Made by a program: the position numbers and the translations under genes. 64,000 nt of DNA, taken from NCBI RefSeq assembly GCF_954871325.1, contig NC_088775.1:53421561-53485560 (forward strand), given 5' to 3'. The notes under the pieces were generated by a model that was given only the letters and a program-made list of their open reading frames with translations, was not told the DNA's origin and made no database searches. This document shows positions 45,791 to 58,154 of this stretch, piece by piece. How positions within the stretch are numbered: position 1 is the first letter of the stretch; each line of letters opens with the position of its first letter. Origin of the DNA: Gordionus sp. m RMFG-2023 (Eukaryota; Nematomorpha; Gordioida; Chordodea; Parachordodidae).

Positions 45791-46258
45791 ATCTAATTTT
45801 TTGCGCGTTTAATGTGATTTTAATAAATTTATTCCGAAGAATCTACTCTGAGAATTTCATATGATTTTGCTAAATTTATTTGTATTTAAGAATTTATAAT
45901 GGAAATCCATATAAAAAAGGCAATCAAAATTAAAGTAAGGCGATAGTTTGATAGGTATTTTGTATTATTTTTATCATTTTAAATAATTAATTATTGCGTT
46001 AAATTTTAAATCTGATTTTGCCTGAAATGCATTCCAATATGTGTAGAATACCCACCCTATAAATTTCAGAATATTTAATATTGAACTTCTAATAAATTTT
46101 AATTTACATTAAAATTATTTTGAAAAATTATAAAAAATTTTATAAAAATTAAAATTTCTCATATTGTAATAGTAGCGTTATTAGCCTAGAAATTGGCTAA
46201 ACCTAATTAGGGTTAGCCGAAAGATCGCCTAGCACTAATTGGACAAAAAGTAGGGACT
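45791..46258. other. stretch without recognised gene
   Basis: Only a few GGCTAA/TTAGCC boxes (46175-46235) adjoining the element at 46259. Confidence 0.4.
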
Positions 46259-46412
46259 GGGAGCTCGGCTAATAGCACGGGAGGGTTATGCAAAAATATG
46301 CCTAGCCTTAATTATTATGTATTTATATTTATTAAAATAATTTAATATATAATTATTTTATATTTATTTATTATGTAACGATATATTAATGACGGACAAT
46401 TAGCCGAGCTCC
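46259..46412. mobile_element. 154-bp MITE-like inverted repeat
   Basis: GGGAGCTCGGCTAAT at the left and ATTAGCCGAGCTCC at the right form a 14-bp inverted repeat around AT-rich DNA. Flanks show no clear duplication, and additional TTAGCC boxes lie to the left, so the true ends may be further out. Confidence 0.5.
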
Positions 46413-49400
46413 TTAGCAGATGCCTAATTTTTGAATAATTATTTTTCGTCTATTTTTATGCTAAGACGTTATTGAATTTTAACAGATTACTAAAAATTCT
46501 ACACTTATTGGTATGTTTTTCTGGCAAAATCAGATTTTTAAATTTAATAAAACTTACTCAAATAATGATTTTAAATGCATATAATAACAAAAGATAAAAC
46601 AATACTCATCAAACCAAAATAATTAAGTTTAGTTAAAAGATCACTAAAAATACTGTCTAATATTCATAGGATAGGCACCACCAGAGCTGGCTAGATCAAT
46701 TTCTGTCGAAATTATCATAGGTTGGAAAATAATTATACCTTGGGGGGTGGGGTGCTTCTTAATAAAAAATATTTCCTGATTAAAGCAATATTTCTATTTC
46801 CCAGCATAACATAAGGATTTTCATGACCTACACTTCCTGTGAAAGATATCTCTAATGCATTTTTTATAGGGCCTTGCTTTCGACTGTAGAAAGTGAAATC
46901 CTAGATAATAAGTTCGCCTCCGCTCATTTAATTAATATAATATCTGTCTATGCTTGTTTTAAATCTTTCTATCTTTTAGTCTGGAAGAATGCACATTTAA
47001 AAAACATGAAGGCATAGAAAATATAAAAAATAAATATTTTCCGCTTTTCGATTTTTTAGGGTTGTACATCTACTCCTTGAAGTAAACAACATTGTTTTGC
47101 GAGAATAAAGATTTCCCTCACAACGTAAATATTTTATTTCATGAAATTTTCTCATCTTCAGAACAAAACGATGATAGTAATGCACAATCACTATTATCGC
47201 CACTCTAATAAAATTTACGAAATTCGCCAGATTAATAAAATATAGTAACAACTGAAATGGAAATATACCATAATTTGTTCATTCAATTTTCGCTAAACTT
47301 ATTTAATATGTTTCTATATCCATTTATAAAATTTTTGTTTTTAATGGCATAACTAGAAAAACGAACCATCAGGAATCAAGAACCTAACAAGAATCAATAT
47401 TATAATATTGTTTTCCCAATTCCTTAGTCACAATAATCGCAATTTCATCATCAGAGATTAAATGAATTAAGTTCTAAGGTAGTCATTCAATTCTAAATCT
47501 ACCTATGATGCTGAATATTGTTTGGTGTCTTGTTGTGATAAACTTTGGCCTTGTATTTTTGGTTAGCAATAAGAGAACACTTTATACAAATTTATTATAA
47601 AAAAAACACAATACTAATCCCTCACTAATTAAAATATAAATGATTTTCGAGGACTAATTATCTGTTTGGCTCAATGTTTTAAATAAGACTTTTTTTAGCA
47701 CTTTGCAAATTTATTATTTCAGCAAAAGCTCCATCAAAAATCTTTATTTATTTTCAAATGTTAGGTCTTCCTGTCCCAAATTTAATTGAAAAATATAAAA
47801 TAATTTCTTTAATCCTAGAAAAATCTATTTTTTGCTTAAATTTTTAAAAATATATTTTGAGTTAAAAAAATTAAAAGCTTAGCCCTATTTTCAAAAAAAA
47901 ATGTTTCAATTTTTTTTAAATTTAGCCCACATTTTGGGCTACGAATTTACTACGTTTATTCAAATTATAAAAAAAATACTTTATTTTTATTTTCAATATT
48001 ATTTTTTAGCATTTCGACTTACAGATTCCGATAAATATATATGATGATAAATATTTTGAATTTTTTATTTTCTTTTCAATTTTAACTTATCAAAATTGTA
48101 TTATTTTCCCAAAATATTTATTTAAAAATTCAAATAAAAATTTTATGATACAAAATTATTTTCTAAAAATAAAAAAAATAAAACTCAATTTCCATTTTTA
48201 ACAGTGCTGTTATAGTAGCGGTAGCCTAATTAGCTAGTTTCAAACAAAATAGCGATAGCACCCTACAATTACCATTGTTTTATAGTTGATATTTATAAAT
48301 GTTTGGCAATTATCTATATGGGAAAATTTTGATATGTCTTTTATTAATTTTTTCCTTAAATATATTTATGTTTTATTTACCAAATGACTCTTTTGGATAC
48401 TTTTTATTAAAAATGATTAATTGTAAAATTTTAATGTAATGTATGTGGAAAAAATTTCTATGGAAGATTAAATTAAAAAGAAACAAATTAGATGTTTGGA
48501 TATAATGAATTTGTCAATTTTAAAATTTAATGATCGGATTGAGTTTCGTATCGGATGAATCTTGGATACAATTATTAGCAGTACTGACCAGTTCTGCCTA
48601 CCATGTAGGTTCTATTTTTCCTTTTCATTGATTAACTTGCAAGTAGTTTTGTTTTAAAAAAATTCTTTATAATATTGTAAATTTTTTGTTGGCTGCATAG
48701 CTAACCGCGGTGTCTGTTTTTGAAAAAAAATTCAGGATACAAAAAAATTTTTTGAAAAATTATTTCATACATGATTATATAAAAGACGTTCTCTTGAAAA
48801 ACCTTATGCAAAAAAATTATTTTGTAAAATGTCAGACACGAGGGTTTGCAGTCCAGCAGACAAAATTTATATCAAATTACTAAGGTGATCATGATTTTGT
48901 TTGATTTTTTGAGACAACATGATGGCTTGGTGTAAATTATGGAGGGCTAAAATATAAAAAAATATTTAAAATTAGTTTTTAGAAAATGAAATAGAAAATA
49001 AATAATACTAGCACATATACATTTTTTGATAATTCATAACACAATATGTTGAACTAAAAATTAAATCATATCTATGAAAGGATATTCTCATTTTTGAACA
49101 GCATATCAAACCGAGTTGTGAAAATAGAACTAATGAAAAAATATAATTAATCGAAAATTTGTAATGGTAGAGTAAAGATGTAGCAATATTTTTATTGGAT
49201 CAGGAAGATTCAGTTATCGGCAGAAATTATTATACTTTCCGAACCAATAAAATGGGCTCTTAGTTTAAAAATTTCAAAGAATTTGATATTAATTATATTC
49301 TTAAATATTATTAAAATAAACTGTTTAAAGATATAGAAATAAGATTGACTCCTCGTTTATGTCGATTGACCGATAGGAATGTAAAATTAAAGTAGATTTT

Positions 49401-49417
49401 AGATATTAATAATTTTG
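46413..49417. other. 3 kb without recognised gene
   Basis: An 84-codon minus-strand frame (46997-47251) is unrecognised. A CAGTGCTGTTATAGTAGCGG sequence at about 48205 resembles a hAT terminal repeat followed by TAGC boxes, but no partner end was found. The rest is AT-rich. Confidence 0.45.
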
Positions 49418-49425
49418 ATACATAC

Positions 49426-50814
49426 CAGAGACCTGCAGGCCCGGCCCTAAGCCCGGGCAATTTTTTTAAAATATATCCGGGCCAGGCCGGGCCTAAGATT
49501 GTTAAACCCGGGCCGGGCCTTAATATTTTTTATGAAAATTTTTACATTAGGAGTTAATGGTTATAATATTATATTATAGTTATGATTAATATAATATTGG
49601 GTAATGGTTAACACACCTAACACCCACAGATCGATCTAATTATTAATTTCCTGCAAATTTATTCAAAGTATTAAATATATTTTTTTATAATTCATATCTA
49701 AATTTTTACAACATATTTTACCAAAATAATCAAATAAAGGAATATATTAAATAAGCCCCAATATTCAAGTATTAATAATATATTTTTTATAATTCATATC
49801 TAAATTTTTAGAATATTTACCAAAACAATCAAATAAAGGAATATCATGGCACAAAATACTAATGATATAATTAATAAAATTAAAAATAATATTTATTCTC
49901 TTAGAAATACAAATAATAATTTAAAATCTGAAATATGGGCTAAATTTAACATCATCATAGATGAAAATAAAAAAAAACATTGGCTACGTACAATGTAAGA
50001 ATTTTTCAAGTATATTATCTTATAATTATAAACATGCTACATCACATCTAAAAAGACATAAATGTGATGGTAAATCCATGAAAATTAATAAATTTTTTTA
50101 CACCTGAAAAACCAACCTATAAATGTAATATAAAATATTTAAAAATTATAAAATAAATTATATTAATATTGTGCAATTAGATTATATTTTCAAAATACTA
50201 TTTATTATACATGCATTTTTTTAAATAGCGATTTATTTTTATTTTATAAATTAAATACAATATATTATATTCTCAAAATATTTTCCATTTTTATAAATTA
50301 AATATTAGTTTTATTTTTTTTAAATGCAATATAAAATATAGTATATGCTCAAAATATTATTACCATTTTTATGAATATTAGTTTTATTTTTATAGATGCA
50401 AAAAATATAGTATATGCTCAAAATATCCATTTTTTATAAATAACAGTTTTATAATTTTTATAAATTCAATATAATATTCTCAAAATATTAGCTTTTTTCA
50501 TGTATTTTTTAAATAATAAGCGATAATACTCGCTGAAAAATATGGTAAAATACCTCATAGGTGAATTTTTGTATATACCAGGTAGAATATATTTCTAAAA
50601 ATTCCGAGCCGGGCCTGAAATTTTTAAATCCGGGCCGGGTCGTAAAAAATTTTTTTTAAATTTATCCGGGCCGGGCCTTAAATCATTAAATCCGGGCCGG
50701 GCCTTAAATCATTAAATCCGGGCCGTAAAAAAATTTTTTAAAAAATATCCGGGCAGGGCCTAAAAAATTTAAAACCGGGCCTGGCCGTGCAAATAATTCC
50801 TCTGCAGGTCTCTG
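49426..50814 (+). mobile_element. non-autonomous hAT with perfect 8-bp duplication and CCGGGCC arrays
   Basis: Ends CAGAGACCTGCAGG and CCTCTGCAGGTCTCTG are inverted repeats. ATACATAC flanks both sides (49418-49425 and 50815-50822) as a perfect 8-bp target-site duplication, the hAT hallmark. Both ends carry CCGGGCCGGGCC-type boxes: about five on the left (49436-49530) and seven on the right (50605-50785). The 1.4-kb body keeps only a BED-finger start, so the element depended on another transposase source. Confidence 0.93.
49846..50112 (+). pseudogene. BED-finger N-terminus of the CCGGGCC hAT transposase
   Basis: ATG with MAQNTNDIINKIKNNIYSLR, then LKSEIWAKFNIIIDENKKKH and, after one frame break near 49996, NYKHATSHLKRHKCDGKS. 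W-x-x-F, H-A-T-S-H-L-K-R-H-K are BED-finger hallmarks; a TAA-containing break falls at the first Cys pair. Nothing of the catalytic or dimerisation regions follows. Confidence 0.75.
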
Positions 50815-50822
50815 ATACATAC

Positions 50823-51076
50823 ACTGAAGAACATTTTAATATGATAGGTGTAGCTTGTTATATATATGTATTTTTTTGCTAGTCATTCTTATCAAATGTA
50901 ATATTGTTATTTCGTCGAGTGATTTTTATCAAAATTAGTATTATTCTTTTTTCAAGTCATCTTTATAAAAATTAATATTGTCATTTTAGTGAGTCAGCAT
51001 TATAGTAAAAAAAATTTTTTTTTTGGATATTTATTTTTGGAGGAAATTTTTAATAAATATATATTTATTGCGCAAA
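50823..51076. other. short AT-rich stretch between hAT and piggyBac
   Basis: No feature supported. Confidence 0.45.
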
Positions 51077-52974
51077 TTAACCCTTCACTACAAGGGTGGG
51101 GTAAATAATACCCCACGGCTTTTATAATCTTGGTAATAAAAAAACCTGAAGATATCTTGACCCAATTTTTATAGTAGTTTAATATTTTCTTATAAAGAAT
51201 ATATCTACCAATAAAATTTATATAGGTGAAGTAGATTTTGAGTCAGATGATGATTATTTGTATAACAGCAATCATAATTCTGAGACAGAGAATGACAATA
51301 TAGATAGTGATGTGTGTGAAGAGTCCATTGAAAAAGATGACTCTATTTATCATGCCAAAATGGATGAAAATGAATTGAATGCCTTAGTTGGTTTGCTAAT
51401 GATAGCTGTAGTTTATAAATCCAGTCATCAAAATATAAGAGATTTATGAAATAAAGATGGATTTGGTGTTGATATATTTAGATATACTATGAATATAAAT
51501 AGATTCCAATTTCTATTGAAAGTGCTTAGATTTGATGATATGAATACAAGAAATACAAGGAAAGCACTTGATAAAGCCACACATAGGAGAGAAAATTTTG
51601 ATATTTTTAATGATAATTGCAATAATACTTATTCTATTGGACAATATGTCACTATTGATGAAATGCTTCCTGCATTCAAAGGAAAATGTCTATCTAGGCA
51701 ATATATGCCAAATAAACCATCAAAATATGGTCTGAAAATATATGCTTTAGTTGATTCTAGAACTTTTTATACATTAAAAACAGAATTATATACTGGCAAT
51801 CAGCCAGAAGGGCCATATAAATTGTCAAACAAGCCATTTGATGTAGTTGAAAGACTAATTCAACCAATTTCAAAAAATTGGTTTACTAGCTATGAATTAG
51901 CTAATTATTTATTATCTTCACATTCCCTAACAATAGTAGGAACTATTAAAAAGAATAAAAAGCAGTTACCTGCATTATTTTTTAATAAAAAAAGAGATAT
52001 ATATTCAAGTTTATTTGGATTCAAAGAAAATACTACTATTGTTTCATATATACCAAAAAGGTATAAGAATGTAGTGTTGCTTTCAACACTACATTATGAT
52101 AATAAAATTGATGTAACAACTGGTGAATTGTTAAAACCAGAAATTATAACTTTTTATAATTTAACCAAAGCAGGAGTTGATGTAGTGGATCAACTTTGCT
52201 CAATATATTCCATATCTAGGAGATCAAATAGATGGCCACTTACCATTTTTTATACTATGATTATTTCAATAATAAATGCACTAATAGTTTATAAAGCCAA
52301 TAATTTGTTGACTATAAAAAGGTCTAAATTCATAAAATTATTAGCTATGAAACTGATAACTCCATCCAGTAGATACGAGAACCCTCGTATATGTAGACTA
52401 TTACGTAACAACATAGGGGATGTTCTCAACATAATTGATGAAAAACATATTCCAATAAATAAAAAAGGAAGATGTTATGAGTGTCCAAGGGTAAAAGATA
52501 AAAAAACAACATTAATTTGCTTAAATTGTTCAAAATTAATTTGTAAAGATCATATGCATACAATTTGTCGCGAATGTTATCTCAAGATTTTACATGATAT
52601 TTGCTGATTAATATTTTTTTTGATATATGATATTTTTTTTATAAAATTTATGTAATTATCATTATTCAACATTGATTTAATAAAATTTGCATTTTTTGAA
52701 TTTTATTTAGTGATAATACCATAATTAAAGGAAGTACTCAAAAAGAAAATTTTATTTCAGTAACTTTAGGAAAATTTGTCTAACTTTTTTTTGGAAGTAA
52801 ATATTAATCTAAGATTTTGTATTTATTATCTCCAATATTTTTTAAATATATACTCAAAATTTTAGATCTCAATTTTTAATATGTTCTGAGATATAGCTAA
52901 TCAAAATTTGGGGTAAAATAGACCCCACCTTTGTAGTTAAGGGAGTTTTTTCCACCTTTGTAGTGAAGGGTTAA
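51077..52974 (+). mobile_element. near-complete piggyBac transposon
   Basis: TTAA at 51077-51080 and 52971-52974 flank 1.89 kb ending in CCCTTCACTACAAGGGTGGG on the left and, inverted, CCCTTCACTACAAAGGTGG on the right. A further inner copy, CCCTTAACTACAAAGGTGGG inverted at 52923-52943, and GGGGTA/TACCCC pairing at 51098-51114 are subterminal repeats. TTAA duplication and CCCTTC..-like short ends are diagnostic of piggyBac. Only two obvious coding lesions are present. Confidence 0.95.
51183..52607 (+). pseudogene. piggyBac transposase with one in-frame TGA and a catalytic-site deletion
   Basis: One frame runs from 51183 to the TGA at 52605, broken only by TGA at 51447-51449 where the family has Trp. 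An acidic start (DFESDDDY) is typical; no ATG was found at the N terminus. Counting from the Met at 51489: first catalytic Asp in TIDEMLPAFKG (residue 57); KPSKYGLKIYALVDSRT; the second Asp, normally just before NWFTS, is missing because ISK runs straight into NWFTS (about 51876); third Asp in AGVDVVDQL (231, with 234). The C-terminal Cys/His cross-brace domain is complete (C329, C332, C344, C347, C352, H355, C360, C363). Confidence 0.93.
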
Positions 52975-53366
52975 AAAGATATAAAGGCCTAGGAAAAAAA
53001 AGGTAAAATATTAAATTCTTATTTTTTGTTTTCGCGATTTATAAATTATTAAACGTATATTAGTTTATTTTGTTTAATTGTGAATTATATTTGGAGACTA
53101 ATAAAACAAATTAAAGAAGAGTACGAATAGAAGAATTTATTTATTATTAAAATATTATCGTCAAAAAAAATCTAAAAAGTCAAAATATTAAATAAAACTA
53201 GCAATAAAAGGAAAGGTCAATAATAAGATTATAATATTATCAATTATATAACATGTAAAAAAATAAATATAATATTAGTAAATCATAATTATAAAAGCTG
53301 TTAATGTAAGTTGCAATGCATCAAAAGATCGAATTAATATGAAAACCTTAAAATAAAATTGCTAAA
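52975..53366. other. AT-rich stretch, nothing recognised
   Basis: No feature supported. Confidence 0.45.
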
Positions 53367-53374
53367 CCTGTTGG

Positions 53375-53596
53375 TAGTGTTGTTAAACGGCTCATTTTGA
53401 GCCGATTTTTAAAACGGCTAACTCAATATTTTAGCCAGAAAAATATTGCCTAAGTCTCGAGATTTCAATAATATATGCCTAGACCTTTGTTCCTTCTATG
53501 AGCAAAATCTTGAGAATTGCGTAATATTTTTTTGGACGAAATATTGAGTTAGCCGTTTTTAAAAATCGGCTCAAAACGAGCCATTTAACAACACTA
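53375..53596. mobile_element. MITE family T, copy 3, perfect duplication
   Basis: 222 bp from TAGTGTTGTTAAACGGCTCA to TTTAACAACACTA, flanked by CCTGTTGG on both sides (53367-53374, 53597-53604). Near-palindromic, with a unique centre TTTGTTCCTTCTATGAGCA. No coding capacity. Confidence 0.95.
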
Positions 53597-53604
53597 CCTG
53601 TTGG

Positions 53605-55604
53605 CACAGCATAATAATTATGCTAGAAAGTATCCCTGGTGTCACCAGGAGTTCTAAAAATAATGTGACAATGTTTAAAAATTTTCAATAGAATGGGATC
53701 TAGTTTACAAGCTATTCATATTATTAAATTCATTCAGAGAGTCTGTATAATTTCTTTCCACTCATAAGGGATCAACAATTTATTTAGGTTTATTATTTTG
53801 CAGCGAAATAAAAAAATATACATATTAATGAATTTGATAGTTTATATATTATTTATCTAAAAAATATGCAAAAAAATGTCATAGGTATCCAATTACCGAG
53901 ATAAAAAAAGTATTTTATTTAAATATTAGAAATTACGATATCAATAGACTTGCTAATTTGGCTAAAGTAATTAGAATACAGGCCACCAATAATGACAAAA
54001 GAAGCTCTTTGTACCCTACCAATCTCGATAAAATAATATTTATTCATGACAATTATAATTTAAGTAAATCTGATAAAATAAATTTCCAAGTCTATTGGGA
54101 ATAAGGTTTAAAATTCGTTTATATCCTTGAAAATTTTTAAGTAAATTTGAAATTAATAATAAAGTAACACTTGTATCTAAATTTAATTATTAGAGAAGTA
54201 TCATTAATATTCCCAAAGGTTGTTCCCTATTCTAGGAACAATGATATTCCTTCCATTTTAGCGATTTTAATAGAAACTCATCATTACTTAAAAAATTATC
54301 TAGAAGATTATAAGTGACCTAATTTTTAGCGATTTCGACCCTATTTATTCCACGGAGAACGAAAAATACATAAATTATATAGGGGGAAATTCCATATCAA
54401 ATTGTTAAAGGTTCGGCCAAACCGTTTTAATTTTGATAAAATTTTGCACACTGGGAGAACATCATTTCATAAAATAATAATGTTGAATTTTTATTTACAT
54501 TATAAATTAAGATTTGAAAGCTTCAGGTATTTCGTTTTCCAAATTTAATATTTTACTATTCACTTATATTATATCTATTTGTAAAAAATAAAAACATGGG
54601 AGAGCCATGAGGTTTTTTTATGATTCTGATATTTCCTACATGAAAATATATTAATGTTGAAGGATAAAAAGCAGTTTACACGCACCTTCTAATAATTAAT
54701 TTTTAATAGTTTTCATTTCATTCTAATCGCATTTGATTTATTTCTTTTTAAATAAATTAGACAATACACCAGAAAAATTTATTACATTTCTTAGGGTTAA
54801 ACAACCTAATACAAAAAGAAGAAAAATATCATCTTAGTTACCTTGAAATCAATTTTGGTATTTTTTTAACGCACAGATGTGAAAGTGCCAGCGATGGCAT
54901 ATGCGGCACAGTAAAATGATGTTGATAAGGAAAGCTTACAAAGACCTTTCAAACAATTGTACCTTTATAATTTTATTAATATGTGGAAGAGCATAGAAAA
55001 GTTATAAATTTTTCTTAAGGCTGCCAGAGTATAACAAAAATTTCACGAACTATTTCAAATCTAGTTGACTAAGCTTAGTAATAATATTTATTCTAATTCG
55101 CAGTGGTATAGTAAATCCATAAAAGGATGTTTGGGTTGAGGAACTGTTAATCGATTAAATTAAAGGATGTTAGTTGTAAAACGTTATTTTAGCTTAGCAC
55201 ACCTGGTTTCCGAGATACAGGGCCTTAAAGGTGTAAAAAAATTAAAATCCTTGCACCTGTAATTTTTAAATCGTTTATAAATTCAATTAAAATGATTATA
55301 ACATTTTGACGCCCAACATGAAAAAAAAAAATTTAAATATGCAGGCAATTTGACATCATCAGGCAGTAATACATAAAAATACAAATATATGTTTATTATG
55401 AAAATCTCGAAAATAAATTCTATATTAGATAAAACATAAATCTAAAGTATAAAAACATTAAACTTGAATATTAATGCGAATTTAATATGATGAAAAAATA
55501 AATGAATATATAACATGCATTTATAACGTATGCATTAATAAGAATGAATAACAAAAAATTATATGAAAGATATTTATAATTGGAAATTTTATACATTAAG
55601 ATGT
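53605..55604. other. 2 kb without recognised gene
   Basis: AT-rich; 54850-55260 has higher complexity, but no frame of interest on either strand could be identified. Confidence 0.4.
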
Positions 55605-55612
55605 CTAAGGGG

Positions 55613-55831
55613 TAGTGTTGTTAAACGGCTCATTTTGAGTCAATTTTTTAAGATGGCTAACTCAATATTTTCGCCAGAAAAATTTTGACTAAGACTCGAG
55701 ATTTCGTTTATATATGTCTAGACCTTTGTTCCTTCTATGAGCAATATCTTCAGGCTTGCGTAGTTTTTACTGGATAAAATATTATGTTAGCCGTTTTTAA
55801 AAATCGGCTCAAAACGAGCTGTTTAACACTA
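55613..55831. mobile_element. MITE family T, copy 4, perfect duplication
   Basis: 219 bp, flanked by CTAAGGGG on both sides (55605-55612, 55832-55839). The right terminus has lost three bases of the AACAACACTA end. Same core as copy 3. Confidence 0.95.
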
Positions 55832-56125
55832 CTAAGGGGCATTTGGCTCCATAGTTTAATTGGTAAATTTAATCGAAACTCGAATATAGTGCCATCTATT
55901 TTATGATAAAAAATTTCAATTTTTGGTTAAAATGAACATTTCGAAAGTGCTGATTGAGTCGCCAAAGTTTTCACATCTTATATATAATTATAAAAGGTGC
56001 ATAAATAAAAGGCAATCAACTCCCTTTATAGCTTATAAAGATGGGTAAAAAATTATAGGTAGACTTAAAAATTCCAAAAATTTTAAAAGGGGGTCAGCTG
56101 AATCGCAATCGATTTGACATGGAAT

Positions 56126-56324
56126 TAGTGTTGATAAACGGCTCGTTTTGAGCCGATTTTAAAAAAGGGCTAACTCAATATTTTAGCCAGAAAAATATTG
56201 CCTAAGGCTCGAGATTTCGATAATATGTTTAAACTTTGTTCCTTCTATGAGCAGAATCTTCAGACTTACTTAACATTTTTCTGAATGAAATATTGAGTTC
56301 GCCGTTTTTAGTTTAACAAAACTA
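56126..56324. mobile_element. MITE family T, copy 5
   Basis: 199 bp, TAGTGTTGATAAACGGCTCG to GTTTAACAAAACTA, flanked by CATGGAAT and CATGGAAG (seven of eight). A deletion near 56310 removed about 25 bases of the right arm, including the CGGCTC hairpin. Confidence 0.92.
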
Positions 56325-56332
56325 CATGGAAG

Positions 56333-56689
56333 GGACATAATGATAAAGTTATAAAGTTTTGAAAATTGGCCATAATGTTAAAATTTTGAAAATTACGATT
56401 TCATCATATTGGTGACCTTTTATTTGTATATGATAGCTTAAATTTTTTTTTAAATATAGTCATAAGATAATAGCAGAAGCTCTCTTTTAGTAAAGTTAGG
56501 TAATGGTTATTTCGGCTTTTAATTTATAATAGTTTCAAATTTGATCTCCTATATTTTTAAGAAAAATCTCGAGGCAAAAGTGATAGTTTTCAGCTGAAAA
56601 TTTAGCCGGGTAAAAATATGTAATTATAAATCACGAGTAATAATTATATTTTTCTGATTTAGCTTTTTTAACAATGAAAATGATGTCCT
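56333..56689. other. AT-rich stretch, nothing recognised
   Basis: No feature supported. Confidence 0.4.
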
Positions 56690-57120
56690 TATCAATGTTT
56701 GAGTGCTCGAGAGGGTCGACATAGATAAAATAGAATCTGAGGAATTCTTTTTATGCTATCCATTTTGGTTTATCGGCGAAAATATCTATCAGTTTAGTCA
56801 GAGTGGGTTCGTTATGTAAATGAATTCCTAAAGTGGGAGAGTGACTTTTCCACTACCATCGAGTACATTGTAAACAATATCTTACTGAGATAGTTTTGTG
56901 GCATCTCGCGCAATTATGAGGGTAATATTGTTGTTCAGATGTATTACTAAAGTAATTCTAGGTTCTTGTATGTTAAGTTAATATTCAAGAATTTTAGAGG
57001 GAATTTTTTCTAGAAATTTAACCAGTACAATCATGAAAGAATTATCTTTAGATTGGAATATAGTATTGAATGCCTATAATTATCGGGACATCCCACTCCT
57101 ACTTTGTTGTTAGTCAAGGT
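56690..57120 (-). pseudogene. WYIDDG-LINE C-terminal relic, third copy
   Basis: On the minus strand: PHNCARCHKTISVRYCLQCT (Cys-rich motif), then LGIHLHNEPTLT, a KPKW segment, and FYFIYVDPLEHSNIDKD. YVDPL-x-H is shared with YVDPLSHFEH of the 40-41 kb copy, and NEPT-L with the EPTGL of the 9-10 kb copy. The Cys-x2-Cys...Cys-x2-Cys block would be a zinc-binding knuckle between the reverse transcriptase and the C-terminal domain. Confidence 0.6.
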
Positions 57121-57865
57121 GTGAAGGTTTTTGTTGCTTTGTCAAATCGATTGTCGTTTTTAAAGAAAAAGATCAGAGTTGATATGGACATCTGATTCCA
57201 AGCATAGTAATTGTAAGACAGGTTAGGGATCGTAAATTCTTCATTAAAAATGGGCAGTGCAACTTAAAGATCAACTGGTTGAAATTAAAATAAATTTTCC
57301 TAATCCTAAGTGATGAGTGAATTAGACATTGGATTTCCTTTTCATACCAAAATATAATATTTTAACAATAGTAAGCTCATCAAGAGCGATGGAATGCACC
57401 TAAAATTTATGGCAAAACTAAATTATCAAAGCGTCTAAATAATTTATTTTAATGAAAAGCCGACCCTAAGTATAATTTGTCATAATTTTTAATTTCACTT
57501 TTATAGTTACAAAAATAATTAAATAATTTTTTCAAAATTTAAATTTTATTTACAAGAAAAAGATGATTAATGACAGCGAAATAATATCATTTCATGATAT
57601 ATTCATGTTGGCAACTAAAAATTTTATTTTTTGGTTTGAAAAGAACATTTGGTGTGGCAAATGGTCTTTTAAGATGATGAAAATTTATTTTCATTTCATC
57701 TCTATTTATATCCACCTCTAGCATAAATCCTAACCACCGATCGTTTTTTCATGCAGTTTACTTAACGTCTTGGACATAAGCTAATATATATAAATAAAAA
57801 AAATAACATTTATTTTTTTTATTGAAATTATTAAAGTGGATAGTTTTGTTAAACATTGTATATCT
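57121..57865. other. stretch without recognised gene
   Basis: 57121-57420 may be more of the same LINE but could not be aligned. The remainder is AT-rich. Confidence 0.4.
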
Positions 57866-57867
57866 TA

Positions 57868-57965
57868 ATATATATAATCTCCATAATCAAAACATGATTT
57901 TTTTCGTATCTTCTTATTTATTTAAAATCTAAGGAGACTATACAGTGTAATGTTAATTTCGAACA
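57868..57965. repeat. short dispersed repeat D, copy 1
   Basis: TATATAATCTCCATAATCAA, TTTTTTTCGTATCTTCTTA and GGAGACTATAC..GTAATGTTAA recur in the same order at 58516-58690, where the copy runs into a tRNA-like sequence on the minus strand. Confidence 0.55.
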
Positions 57966-58154
57966 ACAAACCTCCCGTTAATAATAATTTTGAAAATTTT
58001 TCCCAAGCCAGGAGATAGGTAATCTCTAAAAACCATATCAAAAATGTTATATTACTGCAGATAAAACAAAATTAAGACATTTTCGATTATATTTTTCTTG
58101 AGCACTAATAATATTGATTAACTAACTCACATGATAATAAAAAGGCTGTTTAAT

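Noticed and set aside
45655-45864. 69-codon frame over GGCTGGGCCCGGG boxes
   Set aside because: Produced by repeated boxes of a hAT terminus.
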